Position numbers and translations under genes: made by a program. From Lachnospiraceae bacterium KH1T2 (GTDB taxonomy: Bacteria; Bacillota; Clostridia; Lachnospirales; Lachnospiraceae): 64,000 bases of DNA. Below, one piece after another: positions 42,872 to 52,957 of the stretch; the stretch's first letter is position 1; every line of letters begins with the position of its first letter. Below the pieces are notes generated by a model, which was not told the origin of the DNA, made no database searches, and saw only the letters and a list, made by a program, of their open reading frames with translations. Where the stretch lies: the NCBI GenBank assembly GCA_900114405.1, contig FOSY01000002.1, positions 186,001-250,000 on the forward strand. Reading direction: 5' to 3'.

Positions 42872-44193
42872 TATTTTTCTCCACGCTCCCTTATTATAAA
42901 TTTAAGCGGCGTTCCCGAGAAACCAAACGCCTCCCTGATCTTATTTTCTATATAACGTGTATATGAAAAGTGCATAAGCTCCTTATCATTTACAAAAATA
43001 ATAAATGTAGGCGGCTTAATAGATGCCTGCGTAATATAGAAAAGTCTAAGTCTTCTACCTTTATCTGTAGGAGGCTGATTAAGTGCAACAGCTTCTGTCA
43101 TGATCTCATTAAGGACACCTGTCTGCACACGCATCTGATGGTTATTGATTACCATATCGATCTCTTCAAAGATCTTGTGCATTCTCTGTCCTGTCTGAGC
43201 TGAGATAAACATGATCTCCATATATGGCATGAATGAAAGAGTATTGAAAATATTCTTTCTGAACTCATTCATTGTCTTATCATTCTTTGCAACAAGATCC
43301 CACTTGTTTACGACAACAATGATTCCTTTTCCTCGATCATGTGCGATACCGGCAATCTTGGCATCCTGCTCTGTGACACCCTCACTGGCATCAATGACTA
43401 TCATTACAACATCAGCACGTTCAACCGCACTTACTGTTCTCAGTATCATGTAATGCTCAAGGCTTTCCTTGATCTTATTCTTTCTTCTAAGTCCGGCTGT
43501 ATCGATAAATACATATGGCTTACCATCATGTATTACCTCAGTATCAATTGCATCACGTGTTGTTCCTGCTATATCTGATACGATAACTCGATTTTTGCCG
43601 ACCAGACGATTGATAATCGATGATTTACCAACATTAGGCTTACCAACAATAGCAATCCTTGGGCGATCATCCTCTTCCTCATCTGCGCTCTTGTCAGGGA
43701 AATACTTGACAACCTCATCCAAAAGATCACCTATACCGATCTTCTGACCTGCTGAAATAGCGATAGGATCACCCATTCCAAGATTATAAAATTCATAGAT
43801 TTCCATCTCGAATTTTTTGAAGCTGTCTACCTTGTTAACGGCAAGCACTACCGGTTTTTTAGAACGACGCAGCATGTCTGCAACTTTGTCGTCTGCATCG
43901 GAAATGCCCATTTTTACGTCTGTTACAAAGATTATCACATCTGCACTGTCAATAGCGATCTGTGCCTGCTCTCTCATCTGAGAAAGTATTATATCGCCTG
44001 AATCCGGTTCGATACCACCTGTATCAATAACGGTGAAATCTCTTCCGACCCAGTTAACATCTGCATAGATTCGATCACGTGTGATACCGGGTGTATCCTG
44101 AACGATAGAAATACGTTCTCCCGCCAACACATTAAACAATGTCGATTTACCAACATTAGGACGCCCAACCAGCGCCACGATAGGTCTACTCAT
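42871..44193 (-). CDS. der: Ribosome biogenesis GTPase Der (EngA)
   Basis: This 440-residue protein has two tandem GTPase domains, GRPNVGKSTLFN/DTGG/NKVD and GKPNVGKSSIIN/DTAG/NKWD, followed by a KH-like domain ending near PLKFIIRERGEK. Der acts in 50S subunit assembly. Order der-plsY-gpsA is common in Clostridia. GAGG lies 5 nt before the ATG. Confidence 0.97.
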   Translation of the reverse strand: MSRPIVALVGRPNVGKSTLFNVLAGERISIVQDTPGITRDRIYADVNWVGRDFTVIDTGGIEPDSGDIILSQMREQAQIAIDSADVIIFVTDVKMGISDADDKVADMLRRSKKPVVLAVNKVDSFKKFEMEIYEFYNLGMGDPIAISAGQKIGIGDLLDEVVKYFPDKSADEEEDDRPRIAIVGKPNVGKSSIINRLVGKNRVIVSDIAGTTRDAIDTEVIHDGKPYVFIDTAGLRRKNKIKESLEHYMILRTVSAVERADVVMIVIDASEGVTEQDAKIAGIAHDRGKGIIVVVNKWDLVAKNDKTMNEFRKNIFNTLSFMPYMEIMFISAQTGQRMHKIFEEIDMVINNHQMRVQTGVLNEIMTEAVALNQPPTDKGRRLRLFYITQASIKPPTFIIFVNDKELMHFSYTRYIENKIREAFGFSGTPLKFIIRERGEK

Positions 44194-44216
44194 TTTTCCT
44201 CACTTCTTAAACTATG

Positions 44217-45533
44217 TTAAATCTGATCAACAATTTTTCTAACAAAATCATGCCCATCTGATTCTACAATATCAATATGTACTTGTAAAGTTTCAGATAT
44301 CTGCTGTGGTGTTGTATCATCAAGCAGCATATCCGACTGAGCTCTGAGAACATTTCTCGGAATATACAAAACTTCACCAAGCGGCTTATCCTTTAACTGT
44401 GCCATAATATCCTTACCGGTAAGCAGTCCTGTTACTGTTATACGTTCACCAAAGAAATCATTTCTAATCCCATAATTATGAACAATGATATTTGGATACA
44501 GCTCATTTATTTTTTTGATAAGTTCATTTTTTGTTTTATCCATGATCATACCGCCAACCATAGAAATTTCTCTCTTAATGGAAGAATCCGGCTTTCTATC
44601 CTTCATTTCTTCTTCAAACTCATCAATAAAACTTCTGACCATTCCAACGCCATTTTCATACTGAATATAACCGTCATAGTTATCAGCGTCCGGTATAGGC
44701 TCATCTGCAAGAAAATATAATTCATCTCCGGCATGAATAAAGTGATATCCATGCTCTGCATAGACTTTTCTCTGCCATTTATGAATTATATCCAATGTAG
44801 CTTTCGCCTCTTCTTTAGTAAAAGGCTCAAGCGGATAAAGACCTTCCCGGAAACGGCTCAGCCCGACAGGAACAACCGATACACTCTGCAAATATGGAAT
44901 GTATTTTGTAAGATCACTTATAGATCTCTCAAGCTCAGGACCGTCATTCACTCCCTTGCAAAGAACTATCTGACCGTTCATCTCAATTCCTGCAGCAGCC
45001 AGACGATCGACTTTCTTTAACGCTTCGCCTGCAAATCTATTATTTAACATCTTGCAGCGCAGCTCAGGATTTGTCGTCTGAAATGAAACATTTATCGGTC
45101 CAAGATGATATTTAATGATCCTATCAACATCATGATCAGACATATTCGTCAATGTTACATAATTTCCCTGCAAAAATGAAAGACGTGAATCGTCATCTTT
45201 AAAATACAGAGTATCTCTCATTCCCTTAGGCATCTGATCTATGAAGCAGAATATACATTTATTGTGACATGAACGGTAATTATCCATTAAACCGTTTTCA
45301 AATTCAATTCCGAGGTCTTCATCTTCATCTTTATCAATTTCAAGTTCCCACTCTTCGCCATCTTTTTTACGTATAAGCACGATGATATGCTCATCCTCAG
45401 TAAGATATTGATAATCAAAAATATCCTCGATTTTGTTATCATTAATGGAAATAAGCTCATCTCCCGGCTCGATTTCCATTTCTTCAGCTATGCTGCCAGC
45501 TCTTACGCTTTTTACAATATGTCTGATCTCCAT
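44217..45533 (-). CDS. PDZ-radical SAM-DUF512 family protein
   Basis: The 438-residue protein has an N-terminal PDZ-like segment (IVKSVRAGSIAEEMEIEPGDELISIND), a cysteine cluster CHNKCIFCF (CxxxCxxC, residues about 90-98) typical of radical SAM enzymes, and a C-terminal DUF512 region (GDELYFLADEPIP, PRNVLRAQSDMLLDD). The family occurs next to der in Clostridia and has no assigned reaction. The start overlaps the upstream synthase gene by 22 bp. Confidence 0.88.
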   Translation of the reverse strand: MEIRHIVKSVRAGSIAEEMEIEPGDELISINDNKIEDIFDYQYLTEDEHIIVLIRKKDGEEWELEIDKDEDEDLGIEFENGLMDNYRSCHNKCIFCFIDQMPKGMRDTLYFKDDDSRLSFLQGNYVTLTNMSDHDVDRIIKYHLGPINVSFQTTNPELRCKMLNNRFAGEALKKVDRLAAAGIEMNGQIVLCKGVNDGPELERSISDLTKYIPYLQSVSVVPVGLSRFREGLYPLEPFTKEEAKATLDIIHKWQRKVYAEHGYHFIHAGDELYFLADEPIPDADNYDGYIQYENGVGMVRSFIDEFEEEMKDRKPDSSIKREISMVGGMIMDKTKNELIKKINELYPNIIVHNYGIRNDFFGERITVTGLLTGKDIMAQLKDKPLGEVLYIPRNVLRAQSDMLLDDTTPQQISETLQVHIDIVESDGHDFVRKIVDQI

Positions 45534-46489
45534 AAATTTCCTTTACTTAATAAACTCATAAAATCTTCCGGAAGAGGCGCATTCAATATAATGTCCTCAC
45601 CTGTGAAAGGCTGAATAGTTTTTATCTCATATGCATGCAGCAGTGCCCGTGTCATTCCAAGTGCATGTTCCGGATTTCCATAAAGTGTATCACCTATAAG
45701 CGGATGACCTATACTTTCCATATGCACTCTGATCTGATGTGTTCTACCTGTCTCAATACTCACTTCAACAAAAGAAACTTCAATTCCATCAATAACAGCC
45801 TCTCCGAGCACCTTATAATGAGTGATCGCATACTGGCCTTCACCATCTTCTACAGTCTGTCGTTTAAGCTTAATTCCGGGTACCGGTGCAATTGCCTTGT
45901 TTATGGTCGCCTGTCTCTCTTCAAAGTGTCCTTCTGCCAAAGCCAGATATTTGTGACCACCATTTCCTTCATCTCTATATATCGACAGTCTTCCAGCAGA
46001 TGCTTTATTCTTTGCAAAAAGAAGTGCACCAGAAGTCTCCCTATCAAGTCGACCGATGGATCTGCATACAACTTCTAAGCCCTTACTCTTATAATACCAC
46101 ATTAAATAATTTGCCGCAGTATCAGTATAATGGCCATGACATGGATGAACAACAATTCCCGCAGGCTTATTGATTATTGTAAGATCTTCGTCCTCATATA
46201 AAATATCAACCGGCCCTTCTACAGCAGGTACTTTATCGCCAGCCAGTGAATCCGCAGGATCAACCAGCTTTACCGTAAGAATGTCCCCCGGAACAAGACG
46301 GTCGCTGACATAGATCTCTTCTACAGAACCGTCAGCGTGTGTCTTTGTTATACCGTTTTTTATATATTTAGCGTGACAAAATTCATGGCCTTTAAGGTGA
46401 AGACACTGCTTTAGTATCTGACCGGCTACGCCATTTGCAGTTTTCTGAAGATCAGACTCCAGCAGTTTATAGCTAAATTCTCGTACCAT
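45512..46489 (-). CDS. RluA-family 23S rRNA pseudouridine synthase (RluD-like)
   Basis: This 325-residue protein has a possible S4-like N-terminal domain and a catalytic domain with NKPAGIVVHPCHGH, SIGRLDRETSGALLFAKN (catalytic Asp in RLD) and GRTHQIRVHMESIGHPLIGD. It should modify 23S rRNA uridines. Only weak ribosome-site complementarity precedes the ATG, 3 bp after the upstream stop, so coupling is likely. It is the third pseudouridine synthase gene in the window. Confidence 0.9.
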   Translation of the reverse strand: MVREFSYKLLESDLQKTANGVAGQILKQCLHLKGHEFCHAKYIKNGITKTHADGSVEEIYVSDRLVPGDILTVKLVDPADSLAGDKVPAVEGPVDILYEDEDLTIINKPAGIVVHPCHGHYTDTAANYLMWYYKSKGLEVVCRSIGRLDRETSGALLFAKNKASAGRLSIYRDEGNGGHKYLALAEGHFEERQATINKAIAPVPGIKLKRQTVEDGEGQYAITHYKVLGEAVIDGIEVSFVEVSIETGRTHQIRVHMESIGHPLIGDTLYGNPEHALGMTRALLHAYEIKTIQPFTGEDIILNAPLPEDFMSLLSKGNLWRSDIL

Positions 46490-46492
46490 TAT

Positions 46493-47116
46493 TTAATAAA
46501 TCCACTTTTCTGATATACGTTTATTAAAGAATGCAATAAATGGACCAAAACCAAAAGCACTTACCAATGTACCTAAGCCGATAAGTCCTCCCATGAAGAA
46601 TGTGAATGCAGCTGCTAAAGCGTCTGTAAAAAGTCTGCATCCAAAGTATGGAAATTTCAGATGATCATGCATCATCAATGAAATGGAATCATATGGTCCG
46701 ATTCCAAGATTGGCAGTCTGATAAAATGAAACGCCAAGACTTGTAACTATTACACCTATCATAACAAAAATAACCTGATGAACTATAGTCTCAGGGCTTC
46801 CCAATACGTTATAGAGCATATCACTAAAGAAAGAAATAACAAATCCAATAAATCCACCATTAACGATAGTTCCGATACCGATATACTTTCTTCCCCAAAT
46901 AAATTCAAAAACAAGGAATATAAGGTTTGGAACAAGCTGCCATACACCAAAATTAATACCGAGAATCTCAGCTGTACGCAGGTTAAAAGCTGTGATCGGA
47001 TCATTTCCCAATGCTGAATGCTTAAAGATTGCACATCCAAGTCCGATAATTACAACTCCAAGTACCATACCGATAATACGTCTAACTGATAAATCTATTT
47101 TATTCTGTTCTTTCAT
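46493..47116 (-). CDS. YczE/YitT-like membrane protein
   Basis: This 207-residue protein has about five to six membrane helices and matches the YczE/YyaS group (GLGCAIFKHSALGNDPITAFN, LGVSFYQTANLGIGPYDSISLM, duplicated halves). Function is unsettled; some members affect export of secondary metabolites or regulators. AAAGGT precedes the ATG. The alaS terminator lies upstream, so it starts a new transcript. Confidence 0.82.
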   Translation of the reverse strand: MKEQNKIDLSVRRIIGMVLGVVIIGLGCAIFKHSALGNDPITAFNLRTAEILGINFGVWQLVPNLIFLVFEFIWGRKYIGIGTIVNGGFIGFVISFFSDMLYNVLGSPETIVHQVIFVMIGVIVTSLGVSFYQTANLGIGPYDSISLMMHDHLKFPYFGCRLFTDALAAAFTFFMGGLIGLGTLVSAFGFGPFIAFFNKRISEKWIY

Positions 47117-47173
47117 CTATAACTTTACCTTTCGGATTAAAAAACTCATTGGGATCAATTAAAATCCCGCAAA

Positions 47174-47210
47174 ACATTAAGAAGGGGAAGCTTTGTATCT
47201 AAGCTTCCCC
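47174..47210 (-). terminator. Intrinsic terminator of alaS
   Basis: A perfect 10-bp stem, GGGGAAGCTT / AAGCTTCCCC with a 7-nt loop (47184-47210), is followed on the minus strand by TTCTTAATGTTTT. Confidence 0.8.
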
Positions 47211-47226
47211 AAATGATCAATAACTA

Positions 47227-49947
47227 TTATTTGATCTGTCCTTCAAGTACCTTAGGTGCTTCTGCAAGTGCAGCCGGTATACCATCAGGATTTTTACCAC
47301 CAGCCTGTGCCATGCCAGGACGGCCGCCGCCGCCACCGCCAACAAGTGCCGCGATGCCCTTGATAAGATTTCCTGCGTGTGCGCCCTTAGCCTGTGCACC
47401 ATCTGTAGCAGCTGCTACGATAGATACTTTGCCGTCATTCTTGCTGAGAAGAACAACAACACCTTCGCCAAGCTCTGACTTAAGCTTATCAGAAAGATCT
47501 CTAAGACCGTTCATATCAACACCGTCAACCTCAGTTGCGATGAGCTTAACGCCCTTGATTTCCTGAACCTGATTTGTAACATCACCAAGAGACTGAGCAG
47601 CAGCCTTGCTCTTAAGTGACTCATTTTCAGATTTAAGAGCACGAATTTCTTCATGCATCTTTTCGATACGCTCAACAAGTGTAGCCGGAGTAGCCTTTGC
47701 TGCAGCAACAGCAGCATTAAGCTCCTTCTCAACTCCAGCATAGTAAGCAAGTACATTAGCACCTGTAATAGCCTCAATACGACGAACACCCGCAGCAACA
47801 CCTGACTCACTAAGAATCTTAAAGAACTGGATATCACCAGTATTCTTTACGTGTGTTCCACCACAGAATTCTTTACTATATTCGCCCATTTCAACTACTC
47901 TTACAGTATCTCCATACTTCTCACCAAAGAGTGCCATAGCGCCTGTCTTCTTTGCATCCTCAACTGAAAGTACTTCAGTGATAACCGGAATCTGCTCTGA
48001 AATTTTCTCATTAACTTCTTTCTCTACCTTAGCAAGCTCTTCAGCCGTCATAGCCTGGAAGTGAGAGAAGTCAAATCTTGTACGTCCTGCATCCTGATAT
48101 GATCCAGCCTGCTCAACATGTGTACCAAGTACATCACGAAGTGCCTTCTGAAGAAGGTGAGTAGCTGAGTGATTTCGACATGTAGAAAGTCTATTCTCAG
48201 TATCTACCTTAAGTGTAACTTCATCCTCAAGCTTGAACATGCCCTTTATAACCTTACCGATATGAGCAATCTTATTACCGGCAACGTGCTCTGTAGAAGT
48301 TACTTCAAATATTGCCTGACCATTACCAAGTGCTGTGCCCTCAGCTCCATCATCAGAACCAAGAACAATTTTACCAAGGTCACCTACCTGACCACCCATT
48401 GTTCCGTAGAATGGAGTTTCAGCAGTTATGATAGCACCACACTGTCCATCAGAAAGGGCTTCAACAACTGAATCCTCTTCATCAGCATCTTTTTCCGCAA
48501 GAGAAACCATAGCAACGATCTTACTTGTAGCTGTAGTCTTATCATATCCTACAAATGAGCTGCTTACAGCAGGATCAAGCTCATCATAAACTGTTGCAGC
48601 ATGGCCGCTGTAATCAGCATTTTTACCTGACTCCATACGATCCTTACGTGCCTGCTTTTTCTGAGCATCCATAGCTTCACGGAATCCAGCCTCATCAACT
48701 GTGTATCCGTTTTCCTCAAGAATTTCCATTGTATTCTCAAGTGGGAAACCATATGTATCGTAGAGACGGAATGCATTCTCACCAGAAAGCTGCTTCTGAC
48801 CGTTCTTTTCAAGCTCTTCTTCCATCTGATTGAGAATATCCATTCCCTGCTCGTAAGTCTTCTCAAACTTTTCCTCTTCAGCCTTTACAACGCTGAGGAT
48901 GAAGTCCTTCTTCTCTTCAAGCTCAGGATAACCGTCCTTTGAACCATTGATAACATTCTGTGCAAGTGTAGGAAGGAATGAACCCTGAATACCAAGCTTT
49001 CTTCCATGACGAACTGCACGACGAATGATACGGCGAAGAACGTATCCACGACCATTATTGCTAGGCATGATACCATCAGAGATCATAAATGTCATAGCGC
49101 GTGCATGGTCTGTAACGATACGAACAGATACATCTGTATCTTCTGTACCAGGCTTGCCATATTCAATGTCTCCGCCCATGTGACAGATTTCATCTCTAAG
49201 GGCTTTAACAGTATCTACGTCGAAAATAGAACCGACATCCTGAACTGCAACAGCAAGACGCTCAAGTCCCATACCTGTATCGATGTTCTTCTGCTCAAGT
49301 TCAGAATAATTATTCTTACCGTCGTTATTAAACTGAGTAAATACGATGTTCCAAACTTCCATGAAACGGTCGCCTTCACCACCCATTACATCTTCAGGGC
49401 CATTTCCGTACTTTTCACCACGATCATAATAAATTTCTGAACAAGGACCACAAGGACCTGCACCATGCTCCCAGAAGTTATCTTCCTTGCCGAACTTATA
49501 GATACGCTCAGCAGGAACGTGCATGTCGTTAAGCCAGATATTATATGCTTCTTCATCATCTACATATACTGAAGGATAAAGACGTTCAGGATCAAGGCCA
49601 ACCTTTTCTGTAAGAAATTCCCATGCCCACGGAATAGCTTCTCTCTTGAAGTAATCACCAAATGAGAAGTTACCGAGCATTTCAAAATATGTACCGTGAC
49701 GTGCAGTCTTACCTACATTCTCAAGATCACCTGTTCTGATACACTTCTGACATGTTGTAACTCTTCTTCTTGGCGGAATCTCTGCACCTGTGAACCAAGG
49801 TTTCATAGGTGCCATTCCTGAATTGATGATGAGCAATGAATTATCATTATGTGGAACAAGCGAAAAGCTGTTCAAACGGAGACATCCCTTTTCTTCAAAG
49901 AATGAAAGAAACATCTCACGAAGTTCATTTACACTATATTTCTTCAT
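47227..49947 (-). CDS. alaS: Alanyl-tRNA synthetase
   Basis: This 906-residue class II synthetase charges tRNA-Ala. The N-terminal catalytic domain has NSGMAPMKPWFTG and GNFSFGDYFKREAI, the editing domain has the zinc-site pairs HSATHLL and CGGTHV, and the C-terminal DHHA1 domain ends with the glycine-rich VGGGGGGRPGMAQAGG. It is full length. No T-box leader fits in the 87-bp gap after glyS. Confidence 0.97.
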   Translation of the reverse strand: MKKYSVNELREMFLSFFEEKGCLRLNSFSLVPHNDNSLLIINSGMAPMKPWFTGAEIPPRRRVTTCQKCIRTGDLENVGKTARHGTYFEMLGNFSFGDYFKREAIPWAWEFLTEKVGLDPERLYPSVYVDDEEAYNIWLNDMHVPAERIYKFGKEDNFWEHGAGPCGPCSEIYYDRGEKYGNGPEDVMGGEGDRFMEVWNIVFTQFNNDGKNNYSELEQKNIDTGMGLERLAVAVQDVGSIFDVDTVKALRDEICHMGGDIEYGKPGTEDTDVSVRIVTDHARAMTFMISDGIMPSNNGRGYVLRRIIRRAVRHGRKLGIQGSFLPTLAQNVINGSKDGYPELEEKKDFILSVVKAEEEKFEKTYEQGMDILNQMEEELEKNGQKQLSGENAFRLYDTYGFPLENTMEILEENGYTVDEAGFREAMDAQKKQARKDRMESGKNADYSGHAATVYDELDPAVSSSFVGYDKTTATSKIVAMVSLAEKDADEEDSVVEALSDGQCGAIITAETPFYGTMGGQVGDLGKIVLGSDDGAEGTALGNGQAIFEVTSTEHVAGNKIAHIGKVIKGMFKLEDEVTLKVDTENRLSTCRNHSATHLLQKALRDVLGTHVEQAGSYQDAGRTRFDFSHFQAMTAEELAKVEKEVNEKISEQIPVITEVLSVEDAKKTGAMALFGEKYGDTVRVVEMGEYSKEFCGGTHVKNTGDIQFFKILSESGVAAGVRRIEAITGANVLAYYAGVEKELNAAVAAAKATPATLVERIEKMHEEIRALKSENESLKSKAAAQSLGDVTNQVQEIKGVKLIATEVDGVDMNGLRDLSDKLKSELGEGVVVLLSKNDGKVSIVAAATDGAQAKGAHAGNLIKGIAALVGGGGGGRPGMAQAGGKNPDGIPAALAEAPKVLEGQIK

Positions 49948-50034
49948 TTTGAATCTTACATACCTTTCTGCGATTAGTTTGTATAATCTGAAAGACTAAA
50001 GCGATAAAACGCTTCAACTCAATTTCAATAAAAA

Positions 50035-51423
50035 TTAGAAATCAAACTTTCCTGCAAAGTAGCTTTCAAGCTGATCGATAGGAACTCTTTCCTGCTGCAT
50101 TGTATCTCTGTCTCTGATTGTAACAGCATTATCTGTTTCTGAATCAAAGTCATAAGTAATGCAGTAAGGAGTACCGATTTCATCCTGTCTTCTGTATCTC
50201 TTACCAATGTTGCCACGGTCATCAAACTCACAATTGTAGTGCTTAATGAGCATATCAAAGACTTTTTCTGCACCTTCATTAAGTTTCTTAGAAAGTGGAA
50301 GGATACCAATCTTTACAGGTGCAAGAGCTGGATGGAAGTGCATAACTGTTCTAACATCGCCGCCTTCAAGCTCTTCCTCGTCATATGCATCACAAAGGAA
50401 TGCAAGAACAACACGGTCAGCACCAAGTGATGGCTCGATAACATATGGAATATACTTCTCATTAGTTGTGTCATCAAAGTATGTCATATCCTGACCTGAT
50501 GTATTCTGATGCTGAGTAAGATCATAGTCTGTACGATCTGCAACACCCCAAAGCTCGCCCCAGCCAAATGGGAAAAGATACTCAAAGTCTGTTGTTGCAT
50601 TTGAGTAGAATGCAAGCTCTTCTTTATCATGATCACGTGTGCGGATATTCTCTGCCTTAAGACCAAAGTCAAGAAGGAACTGATGACAATAATTCTTCCA
50701 ATAGTTAAACCACTCAATATCAGTACCAGGTTTGCAGAAGAACTCAAGCTCCATCTGCTCGAATTCACGTGTACGGAATGTGAAGTTACCCGGTGTGATC
50801 TCGTTTCTGAATGACTTACCGATCTGACCAATTCCGAAAGGAACTTTCTTTCTTGATGTTCTCTGCACGTTTTTGAAGTTTACAAAAATACCCTGTGCAG
50901 TCTCAGGACGAAGATAAACTGTATTCTTTGCATCTTCTGTAACACCCTGGAATGTCTTAAACATAAGGTTGAACTGACGGATATCTGTGAAATTGTGTTT
51001 TCCACATGTAGGACATGCAATTTCATGCTCCTTAATGAAGTCCATCATTCTCTCATTAGTCCAGCCATCAACTGAAGAATCAAGAGCAAAATCATTCTCG
51101 CCTGCCCAATCCTCAATGATCTTATCAGCTCTGAAACGCTCATGACACTCCTTACAGTCAACAAGCGGATCTGAGAAGCTCTTAATGTGACCTGATGCAA
51201 CGTAAGTCTGTGTATTCATAAGAATTGCACAGTCTACACCAACATTATATTTGCTGCCTGTAACAAATCTCTGCCACCAGGCTTTTTTTACATTGTTCTT
51301 AAGTTCTACGCCGAGATTGCCGTAGTCCCAAGTGTTAGCAAGACCTCCGTAAATTTCAGAACCCGGATAAATAAAACCGCGTCCTTTTGCCAATGCGACA
51401 ATTTTGTCCATCGTTTTTTCCAT
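50035..51423 (-). CDS. glyS: Glycyl-tRNA synthetase, alpha2 type
   Basis: This 462-residue class II enzyme is the homodimeric (eukaryotic/archaeal-like) GlyRS rather than the alpha-beta bacterial form. It shows [30 protein letters not shown] with [35 protein letters not shown] and GEPSLGAD-like [21 protein letters not shown] precedes the ATG. Only 21 bp separate it from the upstream region of the 52107 gene's stop, so there is no long leader. Confidence 0.96.
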   Translation of the reverse strand: MEKTMDKIVALAKGRGFIYPGSEIYGGLANTWDYGNLGVELKNNVKKAWWQRFVTGSKYNVGVDCAILMNTQTYVASGHIKSFSDPLVDCKECHERFRADKIIEDWAGENDFALDSSVDGWTNERMMDFIKEHEIACPTCGKHNFTDIRQFNLMFKTFQGVTEDAKNTVYLRPETAQGIFVNFKNVQRTSRKKVPFGIGQIGKSFRNEITPGNFTFRTREFEQMELEFFCKPGTDIEWFNYWKNYCHQFLLDFGLKAENIRTRDHDKEELAFYSNATTDFEYLFPFGWGELWGVADRTDYDLTQHQNTSGQDMTYFDDTTNEKYIPYVIEPSLGADRVVLAFLCDAYDEEELEGGDVRTVMHFHPALAPVKIGILPLSKKLNEGAEKVFDMLIKHYNCEFDDRGNIGKRYRRQDEIGTPYCITYDFDSETDNAVTIRDRDTMQQERVPIDQLESYFAGKFDF

Positions 51424-51444
51424 GTCTGTTTCTCCTTAAACTCT

Positions 51445-52107
51445 TTAATATATAATGACTGCGTCGGTCTCGCCGGCTGTCACTTTAGCTGTTTTAGAAT
51501 CGATCATTTCTACATTTGAACTGCAAAATCTGATCTTTTTTGGTGCGATCACATTTATATCAGCATTAAGAACAACTGCAGTACCACTTATAGTTCCTGC
51601 TTCTGAAGCCCTTACAAGCTTCTTGTCCTCAACTGATGTCACATCTGCAGGTATTCCCTCAGTTGTGTCTTTAACCTCCAATGTAATTTCATTAAAAGCT
51701 GTGTAATCCTCGGCTGAAGCGTATTCCATAACCAGTGTTGCCTTGCCGCCTTTTATGCTGAGCTTTGAAAGCTTAACGGCGCTGTCATTACCGGTTTTTT
51801 CATTATATGATGAAATCTCTTCTTCAACAAGTTTATTTAAATCATTTTCATCATAAACATTGGTATCGAAATCTTCAACCGTAGTTTCCTTAATAACTCC
51901 TCCAGATGAAATCTGAATTGAATTTCCAGAAATGCTCGAAGATCCTTTTTCAAGCAAAGATCCTATCCCAGTGAAAACTTTTTTGCCACCCAGAAAGATA
52001 AGGCACGCTGCTACGACAACAATTGCTAGAAAAATAAATCTGGCAAAATATGCCTGTACACGTCTCATTTTCTGCTTTTTGCTTTTTCTTCTTCGTCTGC
52101 TGCTCAA
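51445..52107 (-). CDS. Membrane-anchored extracytoplasmic protein of unknown function
   Basis: I do not recognise this family by name. The 220-residue protein has a very basic N-terminus (SSRRRRKSKKQKMRR), one membrane helix (about 24-40) and a Ser/Gly linker followed by a globular outer domain rich in beta strands (about 90-220). The start is TTG 52107 with AGAGGT 8 nt upstream. It lies between glyS and palindromic element B; a conserved position beside recO/era and glyS is my recollection for this family. Confidence 0.7.
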   Translation of the reverse strand: MSSRRRRKSKKQKMRRVQAYFARFIFLAIVVVAACLIFLGGKKVFTGIGSLLEKGSSSISGNSIQISSGGVIKETTVEDFDTNVYDENDLNKLVEEEISSYNEKTGNDSAVKLSKLSIKGGKATLVMEYASAEDYTAFNEITLEVKDTTEGIPADVTSVEDKKLVRASEAGTISGTAVVLNADINVIAPKKIRFCSSNVEMIDSKTAKVTAGETDAVIIY

Positions 52108-52197
52108 AGTATTTTACCTCTGTTACTCTTCCCTTTCTTTTAAGACATACGTTGATATTATAGCCAACTTATGTACATATTTCAAGACAACAGTATC

Positions 52198-52292
52198 TTG
52201 GCACATTCATAATTAAACTTATGTTATAGCTCGAATGAGCCTTATGTTGGCGATTTCGAGATATGACATTAGTTTGATTTAGAACGTGTCAA
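52198..52292 (-). repeat. 95-bp palindromic repeat element, copy B
   Basis: Read on the minus strand from 52292, this copy starts TTGACACG and ends GTGCCAA. It matches copy A (17035-17128) at about 87% by eye, with the block AAACTAATGTCATATCTCGAA identical in its first 20 bases. Its own arms (about 44 nt each) pair with few mismatches around AACATAA. It lies between the end of recO and the 52107 gene, in the same orientation relative to the following gene as copy A. Confidence 0.85.
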
Positions 52293-52302
52293 TACACTAA
52301 TA

Positions 52303-52956
52303 TTACAAGCCCATTTGTTCCATAACTTCCAAGCTTTTAGAGCGAAAAGCAAGAAATCTCGCTTTATATTCTTTTGCAAAAAACTTCAATTCATTTAATA
52401 CATCATCACGTACATTAAAAGTATACAGTGACGATATCGGTGTAGTCGCGATAAAGCTTATAGCATGCAATGTTCCAGGCAATATATCTCCACCCTTGGG
52501 TAATCCGGGGAATTCTCCATTCACTACAATAGCCTTTATATCAAAAATACATTTGACAAAATCATTCTCAAACGTCGGTGAAAGTAATGCTCTCAAAGAC
52601 TGATACAAAAGTCTGAGCATTTCATCATCATCGTTATTCTCTCTCGTATAAAACTCAGCAGTTTCAAGAAAATAGGATCCCAGGTAATATGCCCTGAGAT
52701 CCTCCCTTAATCCTTCAAAGTAATTGGAGATCGCAGCTTCTCGAAAATTATATGCATTCTTTCCTTCACCCAGAGTAAATTCACCAAATGCAAATGGTTC
52801 ACATGCTGCAAGGAATCTATTATGTGCCCTGCGTACCCCATGTGCAAAGACTGTTATCTTCCCTCTTTCGAGGGTAAGAATAACAAGTCTTTTGTCGTAT
52901 TCACCGTAATCAGATGCCCTTAGCACCATTCCGGTAAGGCGTACCACATCACTCAT
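52303..52956 (-). CDS. recO: DNA repair protein RecO
   Basis: RecO loads RecA and anneals strands in the RecFOR pathway. The 217-residue protein has the N-terminal OB fold (LTGMVLRASDYGEYDKRLVILT; GKITVFAHGVRR) and the helical C-terminal part. It is shorter than the usual 240-250 residues, and I see no CxxC pairs where many RecO proteins bind zinc. The start is 2 bp after the era stop, so the genes are co-transcribed. Confidence 0.92.
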   Translation of the reverse strand: MSDVVRLTGMVLRASDYGEYDKRLVILTLERGKITVFAHGVRRAHNRFLAACEPFAFGEFTLGEGKNAYNFREAAISNYFEGLREDLRAYYLGSYFLETAEFYTRENNDDDEMLRLLYQSLRALLSPTFENDFVKCIFDIKAIVVNGEFPGLPKGGDILPGTLHAISFIATTPISSLYTFNVRDDVLNELKFFAKEYKARFLAFRSKSLEVMEQMGL

Positions 52957-52957
52957 T

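Noticed and set aside
47213..47566. Pro/Ala-rich plus-strand ORF opposite the end of alaS
   Set aside because: It arises from the Gly-rich C-terminus of AlaS read in reverse; no independent support.
49948..50034. T-box leader for alaS or glyS
   Set aside because: The gaps (87 bp and 21 bp) are too short and contain no T-box motif.
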